A DNA stretch of 64,000 nt, from assembly GCA_019915135.1 (NCBI GenBank), contig JAHLMK010000014.1, forward strand, positions 1,116,001 through 1,180,000, written 5' to 3'. Below, in pieces: positions 23,524 to 33,780 of the stretch. The notes below the pieces were generated by a model. The model was not told the origin of the DNA, did not search any database, and saw only the letters and a list, made by a program, of their open reading frames with translations. Made by a program: the position numbers and the translations under genes. Source of the DNA: Strobilurus pachycystidiatus (taxonomy: Eukaryota; Basidiomycota; Agaricomycetes; Agaricales; Physalacriaceae). Position 1 is the first letter of the stretch; each line of letters begins with the position of its first letter.

Positions 23524-24385
23524 GGTGGGCCTAGGGTGGCGAAGTAAACCTCCCCCTCGGTATCTTACCGGTTTTTTACCGACCCGTCCGGACCCCCCAG
23601 GTATCAATACGGTAACTTACCGTCCAATAGTCACATGATGCTTTCACGTGATGCTTGTGGCGCATTTTCCGGCCCAGGCTAAAATGGCATGAGAATTTTG
23701 TTTCTACACCTCAGAATCAACACATTTGAGCTTCCAATGTCAGTAACAGGTACCAGCTCTCAAAATTACCTCTTCTTGATACCAGCAGCCCAGCCACACC
23801 TTTCCACACCATCCCGCCGCTTCCCGCCGCGCCGCGCGCCTCTCACGTGAATCAGTCACGTGAAAGCATCACGTGGAGGTAACTTACCTACCCTCCAGCG
23901 GCCGAGGAGGACCGATGATAATGTCTATAAGAGGTTGGACAGGAAATGCGGACAAAATTTTGACTTTTGGACCCAAATGTCGGCCCAGAATGCGGACAAA
24001 TGGGACTCCGAGAGCCCGAGGTCAGACGCAAAATGCGGACATGCTCTGTTGCCCCAAGGGTGAGTGAGACTCCGGCATACCGTTTTGGTCAAACAATGGG
24101 CGGGACCTCGTGGTGGCGCCGCAGGCGGGCAAAAATCTGTCCAAATCGGGAAGTTTTGCGCTTGACAGGGTCATGTTAGCCCAGAATGCGGACAGATCTG
24201 GCGGCGTAGCCGCCGAGAAAAATGCGGACAAATTCTGCTCAAAGGCAAAATTTTCCGTCTAACCTCACAATGGTATTATCATCGGTCCTGGCCGAGGTAT
24301 CTTACCAGTAAGTTACCGGTAACAAACCGTCACAAACCGGTCCGGTACCAATACCTAAGGTTTACTTCGCCACCCTAGGTGGGCC
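23524..24385. mobile_element. Non-autonomous hAT-type element, 846 bp
   Basis: The element itself is 23532-24377, flanked by the 8-bp target duplication GGTGGGCC (23524-23531 and 24378-24385). Its ends are perfect 20-bp inverted repeats starting TAGGGTGGCGAAGTAAACCT. The 8-bp duplication and TA-x-x-G ends fit the hAT superfamily. There is no transposase frame. Inside, AATGCGGACA occurs five times (23945, 23989, 24032, 24185, 24221), like the repeated subterminal sites that hAT transposases bind. TCACGTGA-type palindromes and ACCGG-rich stretches flank this core. It inserted 45 bp past the tRNA-Cys. Confidence 0.85.
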
Positions 24386-24964
24386 AGGGGCCTGGGTTAG
24401 GGTCGTGGGTCAAACCTCCCGAGGCGGTACAAAACCGGTTTGGTACCGACCCCGCCGCCCCGCCAGGTTTGATACCGGTTTGAAACCAGTTTCAAACCCT
24501 CACGTGATATATTCACGTGATCCCGCCGCGCGCCTCCCGCCCCAGTCCCGCCTTGGTCTGGCGGCCAAAATTGGCTTTCAAAATTCTGAGTCTTGTGAGT
24601 GTCTGACAGTTGGAATCGGTTTATCAACTACTGGTGTGTCTTTGTGTCCACTTGCTGGGCTAACAAGTGGTTTGCTACACATTTTGCGCCACATCCGACT
24701 TCTTTAAGTTCTTAGTACTTCTTACCCTCCCGCCCCGCATCACGTGGATTTATCATGTGACCGGTACCAAACCTACCCTCTGGGACCTCTGAGGTTTGGA
24801 ACCGGTTCCAAACCGGTAACTTACCGAGTCAAACCATTTTCGGGGGGAAACCTAGGTATTGGCGATATACTGTAAAATAATTCATTTTCATTCCACTACT
24901 CACTTTTTTGGCGGGGAGCACCACAGATCAAACTCTAACGCACTTTATCAATGGTCAACACACT
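24386..24964. repeat. Palindrome-rich ACCGGT/CACGTGA segment
   Basis: The segment resembles the inside of the adjacent hAT element: many ACCGG/CCGGT/GGTACC words, paired TCACGTGA palindromes (about 24501-24520; TCACGTGG with TCATGTGA around 24740-24760) and GGTTTGxxACCGG blocks at both ends. I could not define terminal repeats or a target duplication. It may be a second, degraded element of the same kind. Confidence 0.4.
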
Positions 24965-24969
24965 TTGTC

Positions 24970-26060
24970 TGTTAGCGTCCGTCCTAGGATCCTAAGTAGG
25001 TCGGTCCGTCTATCGAGATCGAGGATGTTCCGCTGGCAGGAATCAACACGAGCGAGGGTCGAGATGTCAATCAGACGGACTCCCCGAGTCGTCTATTGGT
25101 CTGTTCTCGCGAGAGGTCGTTCACTTTAGAGATCGACCCGGTCGATATCTTAAGAGGACGGTCTGTTTGGATGAGGAGACGGGGACGAGGACGAAGAACG
25201 GGATGGTTAAACGTAAAGTCCACTCTAAGGTTTTACAAGTATGATAGCGCTGTATTTATACGTCGGGCGGCGGGACCACGCTGTCCCGCCATCTACCCAA
25301 AAGGGCGCTCCTGACTCATTCTCCAAACATCGAGAACCTTCTTCAAGGTTCCGGCTAAAAGCGTAAACGACCCAGGCCTGTCCGGCGATGGCGGGTTGTC
25401 AGCCGACGCGGCGGGAGTCGATGCCGATCAGCGGCGGGATTCACCCATGCGGTCGCGAAGGCGGAATCGATGGCGATGGGCGCGATAGGGCGGGCGGTAT
25501 CATGGGAGCGCGTGGTGCTTCTTCTCAAGAAGCGCCAGCCAGCTCTACCAGAGGAGAGAGCCCTCGTGAACATAGTTGTGCGAGGGGCGGGCGATCGGGA
25601 AAGGTCCTCGGCCGAGCGGAGACGGTCGGGCGCGCCTTTCTCCTACGGTGGTCGACCGCCCTGCTGAGTCTAGACTCGTACGAGCGAGTTCGGTAGGTGA
25701 TGTGGCGAGAGTATTCCTTCGGGCTTCCCTGTAGTCGGACCGAGTGATCCGGATGTGGGCGCGTATGTTACTTAGTTCGCTAGGGTTTCCCTGAGGTGTC
25801 GAAATGACGGAGAGAGTCCGCAACCTGATTGCGCTGGCTTCTCGTAAGGTCGTATCCAATGGTACGTTTGCAGGGGGAGGGAGGAAGACGGTGCTTCCGC
25901 GGAGGTGATATCCGTGAACGGAGTTCGTGGTGGAACAAGATATAGGTTTCGCCCGCGGGTACGCTCCTCGAGCGCCCCGAGGGGTTTCCGACGACCTTTC
26001 GGGAACCAGGAGGATGGCAAGGCCTTGTGCCTGTCGGACACCCGGACCAAGATCATAACA
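24970..26060 (-). repeat. LTR of the 4.85-kb element (left copy)
   Basis: 1091 bp, TGTTAGCG...ATCATAACA. It matches the right copy over its whole length as far as I can read, implying a very recent insertion. It contains no convincing gene. Confidence 0.93.
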
Positions 26061-26063
26061 ATA

Positions 26064-26072
26064 TCTCCTCTT
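26064..26072 (-). promoter_or_regulatory. Polypurine-tract candidate
   Basis: On the minus strand AAGAGGAGA lies 3 nt from the LTR. The outer Gypsy element has the identical 9-mer directly at its own LTR (47544-47552). Confidence 0.5.
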
Positions 26073-26708
26073 CAAGATTCTTGTCCCCAAGAATCGCAAA
26101 GGACAAATCCATTCGCTTGCGCGGAGCCCGGTCCTCTCGGCGATCGATATCACCGATCGACGCTTTGAGAACCGGGAATTCGGGACCGGGACAGGCGGGG
26201 TGTGGCGCAGAGTGAATACCTGCGCCACCTTTCTGCGCTAACCGTGCGTCTAAGAAATCTTTTCGAAAACTCGAGGACCGGGACAGGCGAGTCCCTATGA
26301 ATGGTTGTGAAATGATAGATCGATCTGTCGGGTAAGATATGTTCCCGTTGTGTGGCGATCGCCTGGAAATGCGAGTATTTGGGTGTCGATTCGTCCTAAA
26401 TTCGGCGATCCCAGTTCTGGGGGAACGATGCGATCGTGTTCTCCTATTCGCTTTCGGTGTTTCGGGGGTCTGCGGCTGCCACCCAATCTCAGAGCCTCGC
26501 TCTTCTGCGAGGTACAACCGGTCCCGCCTCGCGGTCGTTTGTCCTCATGTTTTCGTCGTAGCTGTCGACGGTCCTCCCTGAGGCCGCCGCCTTTCCAGAA
26601 TCGAATCGACCCTTCGTTACCCAAGTCTGACGCCCTTTTAAAGGGAGGACGGGGCTGCGAAGTCGCCACCCGCCCGCCTTCGTTCGTTTCGCCCGTATCG
26701 CTGCCGCC

Positions 26709-28181
26709 ATGTCCGTTTCCTCCAACCCTTCCAAGCCAGTCGCTGTCGATCCCACCTTATCCCACTTCTGGTTAGGCGCGGAGCTCCTGGACGTGGCCAT
26801 CCCGCGGCAGTTGTCACATATTACGGAGGCGGCGAAGGACGAGATTCATGATGCGCTGGCAGGGCCTGCGCTCTTGATTTCTCTAGCGGTCCAGTCGGGG
26901 ATCCTATGCGACGCGGTCGTAGATGGGTCGGACGTCCCGGCGTTGGAACGCTGGGCGGAGATTCGGGTCCCGTTGGTGCGTGCTGGTCGTCGAAGGGTCC
27001 TCGGGCGTGCTCTGATTCTTTACTTCTTTGGATAGGAATCCCTGTGTCGTGTGACGGCAGAGCTACGAGCTTGGGGTTGTATCCTCTGGGCTCGTCCAGA
27101 GCTCCGAGACGTAGTCATCTGCCTGAAGTGCGTTGTCCAACTGGACCTGATGTTCGACCTAGGCGTTACCGAGGGGATTTTCGCCGAGGCTCTTCACTGG
27201 TGGGACTCGGATTCTCATCCCCTGGACCTGTCCATCCTTCAGGTCACTTGTTGGGAGAGGGAGGACCCCCCGGTCTTCGCTTCCCTGGCGTACGAACCGT
27301 CGGAAGGGGACGACGCTTTCGAGGGGCGATGGGATCCTCCTCGTTCTTCCATGAGGCCGACCCAGCTTAGCGTTGTCCGCCCCATCGCCGAGCCTTCTCT
27401 TGTTGTGCCTTCGGTCGTCGTAGAGCCCAAGTCTTTGGACTGGTTCGAGGCGTCGTACGAGGATGACGATGCGATTTCTTGGGGCGTGGACTCGACGCCT
27501 TCGTTGGAGACGGACTCGCGATCTTCGGCACCATCCCTCGAACTCCCCGAGTTCGAAGAGACGGTGTGTTTCCCTCTTCATATAGTTCGTCGTATGTCTT
27601 TTGCTGAATTCTTTGCCTTCTAGATTTCGGAGGTCGAGACGTTTGTGGCCGCCGCAGATCCAGTACCCTATGAGGTCCGCTTGTTCCCCGAACAAGACTG
27701 TCGCTCCTGCTCCCAGTCGGGCCAACCCGAAAGTCATCCGTGTTTCTTTCGTCTGGACCAGTGGGCGTGGAAGGCGGGGAGTTTTGCTTGTGTGTGCTGT
27801 CGAACTCGGGGGGTTCTGTGCTCGCTGGCTTTGGTCCTGCGATCCTCTCGTGAGGCTCGAGATGCGCTCCGGGCTTGTGTTGCTATTGGGGATAGTCGGG
27901 GTGGTTACGAGTGGCACTTGCGCACTCAACGCTTCCTTCGCGATGTGAACTATGAGTTCCCGGAGGCGTATTACACCGGCCATTACTTCGAGACGGGGAA
28001 GTCGATGGAGGGGAAGAGGTTCTCCTGGGTTTGTCCGCTTCATGGGACTGGGGAGGGCGATGCAGCGTTTGACGAACTTCCCGAGTATCATTCTCGGTCG
28101 GAGTTTCGTCCTCCTCGGGGTCCCCGGAAGGCGCCACGCCCTTCTCAGAGTTTCCCCTTTCTGCCTCATCGTCGAGTGTGA
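26709..28181 (+). CDS. Spliced gene inside the 4.85-kb element, 450 aa, six-cysteine cluster
   Basis: Exons 26709-26975, 27036-27563 and 27624-28181 join by two 60-nt GT-AG introns; the sum is 1353 nt. The start has a strong context (GCCGCCATGT), with a TTTTAAAGG TATA-like box near 26635. I do not recognise the protein. The first 170 residues are helical and hydrophobic (LLISLAVQSGILCDAVV); the middle is acidic and serine-rich. Residues about 280-325 hold six cysteines: CRSC, then C after 10, then CVCC after 15, then C after 6. This is a zinc-cluster-like spacing. The C-terminus is basic. It runs opposite to the mini-gag, so its introns would not be read as introns in the element's genomic RNA. 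It could be captured host cargo or an element-specific regulator. Confidence 0.75.
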
Positions 28182-28302
28182 GGAGGTTCGTGTGTTGATC
28201 TTTGGTGTATGATCAGGTCATTTGTTCGGGTGTCCTATAGCGATTTTCCGTAGTAGTTATATGTGTCCGTTTGAATGATAAGTTCGTGGTCGTTCCGCTC
28301 GT

Positions 28303-28683
28303 CTAGGTTCGAAGGGGGAGCTGAGGGCAGTTCCGTCGATAGTGTCCCACACGTCGACACTGGAAGCATTCCGTGGTGATCGCTTGCTGGTTCCTTGGAC
28401 GAGGGGGGTTTCCAATGTGACGCGGGACGGGTGGGTGCGTATGGAACGAGTGGAGGACGCGTTCCGCGACTTGATCTACATCGCGTCGTACTCGGACGGG
28501 ATTGATGGTAGGGGGCCTTGGGAGGAAGGGGCGAGACGGGGTTATGAAGTGGTTGTTCCTCTGAAGCGGTGAGGATCCCCGATCCCCACCCTTCAGCCTG
28601 GTCTCCAGTAGCCAGACGCATCTCCCCAGGAGTGCGAGGGCAATTGCGGTCGTTACAGCGCCCGCTAATTCGAGGTGGTTCAT
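28303..28683 (-). CDS. Mini-gag-like protein with CCHC zinc knuckle, 126 aa
   Basis: It starts 45 nt inside the right LTR, where gag would begin in a minus-oriented element. A hydrophobic N-terminus (AVTTAIALALLGRCVWLLE) is followed by a basic linker. Near the C-terminus is the retroviral-type knuckle CFQCRRVGHYRRNC (C-x2-C-x4-H-x4-C), which binds RNA. There is no capsid-length region and no downstream protease. It may serve packaging of the element's RNA by another element's proteins. Confidence 0.65.
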   Translation of the reverse strand: MNHLELAGAVTTAIALALLGRCVWLLETRLKGGDRGSSPLQRNNHFITPSRPFLPRPPTINPVRVRRDVDQVAERVLHSFHTHPPVPRHIGNPPRPRNQQAITTECFQCRRVGHYRRNCPQLPLRT

Positions 28684-28727
28684 CGTGGCGTGTTATTCCT
28701 GGGAGCGATAGTAGAGAGTGGACTTAT

Positions 28728-29818
28728 TGTTAGCGTCCGTCCTAGGATCCTAAGTAGGTCGGTCCGTCTATCGAGATCGAGGATGTTCCGCTGGCAGGAA
28801 TCAACACGAGCGAGGGTCGAGATGTCAATCAGACGGACTCCCCGAGTCGTCTATTGGTCTGTTCTCGCGAGAGGTCGTTCACTTTAGAGATCGACCCGGT
28901 CGATATCTTAAGAGGACGGTCTGTTTGGATGAGGAGACGGGGACGAGGACGAAGAACGGGATGGTTAAACGTAAAGTCCACTCTAAGGTTTTACAAGTAT
29001 GATAGCGCTGTATTTATACGTCGGGCGGCGGGACCACGCTGTCCCGCCATCTACCCAAAAGGGCGCTCCTGACTCATTCTCCAAACATCGAGAACCTTCT
29101 TCAAGGTTCCGGCTAAAAGCGTAAACGACCCAGGCCTGTCCGGCGATGGCGGGTTGTCAGCCGACGCGGCGGGAGTCGATGCCGATCAGCGGCGGGATTC
29201 ACCCATGCGGTCGCGAAGGCGGAATCGATGGCGATGGGCGCGATAGGGCGGGCGGTATCATGGGAGCGCGTGGTGCTTCTTCTCAAGAAGCGCCAGCCAG
29301 CTCTACCAGAGGAGAGAGCCCTCGTGAACATAGTTGTGCGAGGGGCGGGCGATCGGGAAAGGTCCTCGGCCGAGCGGAGACGGTCGGGCGCGCCTTTCTC
29401 CTACGGTGGTCGACCGCCCTGCTGAGTCTAGACTCGTACGAGCGAGTTCGGTAGGTGATGTGGCGAGAGTATTCCTTCGGGCTTCCCTGTAGTCGGACCG
29501 AGTGATCCGGATGTGGGCGCGTATGTTACTTAGTTCGCTAGGGTTTCCCTGAGGTGTCGAAATGACGGAGAGAGTCCGCAACCTGATTGCGCTGGCTTCT
29601 CGTAAGGTCGTATCCAATGGTACGTTTGCAGGGGGAGGGAGGAAGACGGTGCTTCCGCGGAGGTGATATCCGTGAACGGAGTTCGTGGTGGAACAAGATA
29701 TAGGTTTCGCCCGCGGGTACGCTCCTCGAGCGCCCCGAGGGGTTTCCGACGACCTTTCGGGAACCAGGAGGATGGCAAGGCCTTGTGCCTGTCGGACACC
29801 CGGACCAAGATCATAACA
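28728..29818 (-). repeat. LTR of the 4.85-kb element (right copy)
   Basis: 1091 bp, matching 24970-26060; followed by the TTGTC target duplication at 29819-29823. Confidence 0.93.
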
Positions 29819-29823
29819 TTGTC

Positions 29824-30683
29824 CAACATAATTTCACTTGCACAATAGAAACTCACGTTGCACGCCAAAATTACCACTCTTGAAGTTCAAAACCCACTTT
29901 TGCTAGCTAAAATCGCACTTTGATTGGCATTACTTATGTTTGACTACGCCACATGATGCATGATCGGGCACGCACATGAGCATGCCCGTCTCTACTCTCG
30001 ATTAGGCTACCCTCCGGCGGTGTCCCCCCAGCCCTCCTAGATAGCCGCGGGGGCCGCGCCGCAGCCAGAGCTTTATTAACACCGGGCTCGCTTGCTAAAG
30101 CTGGTTGTCCGTGCATGTATTGTACCAATTGCTGATCATGCACCTCAAGGGCTCCTAGTACACTCATCAATTGGCAGTGAGCGGTTTCCACTCACTGTGC
30201 ACGTCCGTGTAGAGGTGAGGTAGAGAGCAGAGATCATCCTCAATGGCTCGGGATGAGAAACAACTGTTGCACTCAGGGTGATTACAAGAAACATTGACCG
30301 TTCCGCACATATACAGATGTCGGACGCGGACGCGACGTGAACGCCGTTATTTCAATGACTGGCACTCACTCCGGGCGTTTGTTCAACAGTCAATCATTTC
30401 TCATTCGGAAGCTGTGAGGTTGGCAATAAATAGGTATAGCTAACAATGATGTCTGCGAAAAAGAGAAAGACTAGACAACATACTAGTCCCATGAGCTAAA
30501 GGAAAGCTGACCTGCGAGATCCTTGGCTCCAGATGAGTGCTACTCCTAGCGTAAATCGTGTCCCGCTGATTGCGTGTGCATCCAGCCACAACTAGTCGAC
30601 CGGGTGCACTGCCGGTGTATCCTGGTCCGCATTCAGCAGTTGTCGACTCGTGCATATTCCGCTACTGGGCTTCCTCGTTGAAT
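29824..30683. other. Host DNA between two LTR elements
   Basis: This continues the sequence interrupted at 24969 and runs to the outer Gypsy insertion. It has no open frame of note; a GC-rich patch lies at about 30040-30070. Confidence 0.5.
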
Positions 30684-30687
30684 ACGC

Positions 30688-31950
30688 TGATATGCACGTT
30701 CGAAATAGACCTCTAAAAAGGGACTATGAAATCTATCCTATCTATCCTTATATCTCACTAATACTCCTTGTGGGAGCGAGGCTGGTGTAGTTGTTCAAGG
30801 GAACAAGTACTTTTGGTATTGGAACAATAGAGATGTATTCCGAACTTGCGTTCGAGTAGTTTTAGGGGGTGTAGGGAGATTGATTCACAAAGTTGAACAA
30901 GATAATCTGAAAGTCGTAGGCCGAAGTCACAACGTACGGAGACCTTAAACAGCGCGAGGCAATGTAGCTCCTTCTTATTGATCGTTCTTTTGTACAAGGT
31001 GATTGTCTTATGGTAGGCCGCTACCGTAGGTGTTTAGGCTACTGGACTGCTACCAAGTAAGGCGATTTCCTTGTCCTTAAACCAAACTTCTAGTGTCTTG
31101 GACTGGGACCAAAGATTCCGTAAGGTGTTTCAGACGATAAACAACACTCGTTCAAACTCAACTAAACTCCTCAAAGGCGAATACTTCACAACAGAGCGTG
31201 ATTGCAAGGCAGAACTACTTGCAACCCGGCCTTCTAACGAACACAAGGGTCTAACGCCAAGTGGTGTCGTTTAGTATTGTCTTAGTGACTTGGAGGATAG
31301 GAACCGATGAGTTCTTCAAGGAGTTTGCTAACACCTGATATCGCCTAAATGGTTCTAAGGTCTTTTTGGGGCTTTCAAGGTCTTTTGGGTTCTCTCAAAT
31401 TCAGAGTAAGTTGAGTCGAAACTCGAGTTAGATTCACTACAGCGACTGCGTATTACTAGCGGATACTGTGGGGGCACTAAGCTGCCTATCTACTGGCGCT
31501 TTCTGGCCTTTTATACTATTCCTACTATTCTGTACTGTAAGCGGGTTTACTACCTGTCGGGCCTCTCGGAGGTCGAGTCATTCTGTACTAGCGTCCTGAT
31601 TGGCTATCCCTGTTTGAAACAGCCGACCCGGGAGAAGACTGAACACTTGGTCAGCGCCAAGTGCGCCACACCACCGATCTGGCTCTTCCTTAAGTCTATT
31701 TCTGTCTCCCGAGGTTCCGCTTGTCTTGGCAAAACTCCTTAATGAGTTCTTTCGTGTCTTTAGGCGTTGGTTGGGTTTATCCTTAGCGCTTGGAAGGTGA
31801 TTCGTTTTCGACAACTCAGTGACGCCACATCAATATGTGAGTTCCAGTGAGGTACAAGGTCCATGATCGGGCCTTTTAGCCAGGTCTATCTTTAGTGATC
31901 GGCGGCGGCGGATCGAAGTCCGTTTTCTTTGGTGCGGGGCGTCGGAGCGG
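30688..31950 (-). repeat. Outer element LTR, left copy, first part
   Basis: It matches 60773-62035 of the right LTR apart from scattered substitutions. It is broken after GGAGCGG by the inner element; the remaining 432 bp resume at 47112. Confidence 0.93.
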
Positions 31951-32441
31951 TGTCACGGTAAAAGAGGTAAGCAGATGTTCCTCCTTTGACTGTAGCAGAG
32001 ATTGACGGGGCTTAGTATAGCTCGGACTAATCCCTGTGGTGTTCGTGTGCGTGGTTGAGTGGGGTTGGGTGAAGGTCTGAAACTAGTGGGGCTCTGCGCC
32101 CTCCGAGGTATCGAGGCTGGGAACTTGATGTCGGGTGTCTTGCCCGCTGCTGTACTAAAAGATCTTTGACTTAAGTGCTTCGCTGAAGCACACTCGAGCG
32201 GTAGCGATGAAAAGTTAGATTGTGACTGGTAAGTGGGTAATTGTTAACTCTCCGGGATGCGTTCTACGCGCCCTTATATATCGTAAATTCTGATCTATTA
32301 ATAGGTGCCGGCGTATACGCGTTCTTTCGGGTACTATTGTCCTTCCGTGTACGCGCGTTCATACGCGTCAGCGCCGAGCCGCAGAATATGGCTCTTGACG
32401 CGCGTTCCTTCGGAGGCCTTTATCACGCTCCAGTCGTGACA
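31951..32441 (-). repeat. Inner element LTR (3' in element orientation)
   Basis: 491 bp, no mismatch seen with 46617-47107. Confidence 0.95.
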
Positions 32442-32509
32442 TTCGCGGGGTAGTTTTAAAACTGATCGTCCTCGATCTCTTCCAAAAAACGTTTCTGATT
32501 TTATGCTAT

Positions 32510-33597
32510 TCAAAATTGATAGTCCTCGCGCAATTTCAGTATTTCGGTTGTGGCCGGGCTCCACCACGTCCCTCGTCCTCTGCTGGCCTGGTCATCCATG
32601 ACCGAATACCACCCTTTTGGTACGGATCTCCAATCCTTCTCTTCCCTCTTGTTCTTCCCTTTCTGTCGCATGGCGGGGCTCAAGAACTGGTTAGGTACTG
32701 CAAGGAATCGCGGGTACGAGGTAGTTCCGGGTTGTTCTGGTCGATCCACTTGCACTACAATGAAGACCGCGTATCCTGATGCCTGCAGGAAAAGAGTTTC
32801 TACCCTGAAGTTTCCTAGGCGTTGCCCTCCATATCCGAAAAACCAGGGCTCTATTGCGGCTGAGGTGCTGGTTACGCTCAAGAATAACTGGTGCGTGGGT
32901 AAATACGCCAAATATTCGATTGTTACCGGCAGATGATTCTGGAAGGGTGGCTGGTTCCACTTCGGGGGTCGTCCCTGCGTAGCCTGTCGCGTGAACAATT
33001 GCTCGGGCTTGGTTGTCTCGACGTCTGTGAGATTGTGGCATAAGTTTGTCATACGGCACTCAGTCGGGACTTACTCGGCTTATTGGAAATTTCGGCGTGG
33101 CCCTCCTGAGTGGAGTCGCTGCCTAGGGCGACTCGTGATCCGTCTTGGTGTGCGGCAAATATGTTTTGAATGTGAGCTATCTTTTCTTCTTCGCTCTCGC
33201 AATTTGCTTCCTCTGATCGACCATCCTCCAACCCGTCCTCCTCGAGATTCATCCCAGAATAAGCGTCTCGCAGCCGGGCGAGGTTCGTAAAATCGTCATC
33301 CTTTGTGAAGACAAGAGGGTTCCCTGTGTCGAACATGGGGAATATGAGCGGCAATCTTTGCTGTTGGGCGAGTGTGAGAAGTGGCGGCTTCTCATACTCC
33401 GCGTCCTTGGCAGCGAGCGGCTTTAGGGCAGGAAATCGATAGGGAGCTGGCATCGCCCATTCATAAAAGGCCTGGTCTTGGTCGTCTTGCTAGTTTCAGG
33501 TCAGTACGGTTGGTAGGCGACTCTTGTTGTGGACCATACTTACTTTAATGGCTCGTTTCCAGGTTTTTCGAATTGTGCCGAGGATGTCTTTGGTCAT
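32510..33597 (-). CDS. Spliced gene downstream of pol in inner element, 327 aa
   Basis: Exons read 33544-33597, 33075-33489 and 32510-33024. Both introns have perfect GTAAGT donors and AG acceptors (54 and 50 nt), and the sum is 984 nt. It starts MTKDILGTIRKTWKRAIK. Unknown protein: no membrane segment, signal peptide or zinc motif, so it is not an obvious envelope although it occupies the env position. The second exon is acidic (EEDGLEDGRSEEANCESEEE). The third has several tryptophan/aromatic residues (WFFGYGGQRLGNF, WWSPATTEI). It lies in the sense direction, so the introns survive retrotransposition only if the genomic RNA escapes splicing or expression uses a separate transcript. Confidence 0.7.
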
Positions 33598-33780
33598 GGT
33601 GGTTAAGCGCTTGTGGAGACGGCATAAAGTCCAGCTTTTATCGATTTTTTAATGTGGTTGCCTGCAACCTTGAGTCTATTTAGCTTTCGAAGTCTCGGCC
33701 TCTTATACGCGTCGTTTCGGCTTTGCGTCAGCTGAATTTGTCTCATTTCCCCGTTTTTTTTCTTGATGTTTCTCTGGCCC

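Larger units (their letters stand above)
24970..29818 (-). mobile_element. 4.85-kb non-autonomous LTR retrotransposon
   Basis: LTRs 24970-26060 and 28728-29818 are 1091 bp each with no difference noticed. They begin TGTTA and end TAACA. The 5-bp target duplication TTGTC flanks the element (24965-24969 and 29819-29823). No reverse transcriptase, integrase or protease is encoded. The internal 2.7 kb holds a mini-gag-like minus-strand frame and an opposing three-exon gene. Minus orientation is favoured because AAGAGGAGA (complement of 26064-26072) sits beside the left LTR like a polypurine tract, and the same 9-mer has that place in the outer Gypsy element. No clear tRNA primer site was found, so orientation is not certain. 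Confidence 0.9.

Noticed and set aside
23360..23638. 92-codon frame over the tRNA-Cys and hAT end
   Set aside because: It overlaps a well-folded tRNA and a transposon terminus; coding is not credible.
25545..26228. 227-codon frame inside the left LTR
   Set aside because: It runs off the LTR into the internal region and is not preserved as a full frame in the right LTR; no motif.
27159..28169. 336-codon minus-strand open frame in the small LTR element
   Set aside because: It is the complement of exons 2 and 3 of the 450-aa plus-strand gene, is arginine-rich in the way antisense frames are, and has no motif; the mini-gag at 28303-28683 is the only minus-strand frame with a recognisable signature.
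32241..32453. Frame inside the inner LTR (also at 46907-47173)
   Set aside because: It is duplicated only because the LTR is duplicated; no motif and its ends differ at the LTR borders.
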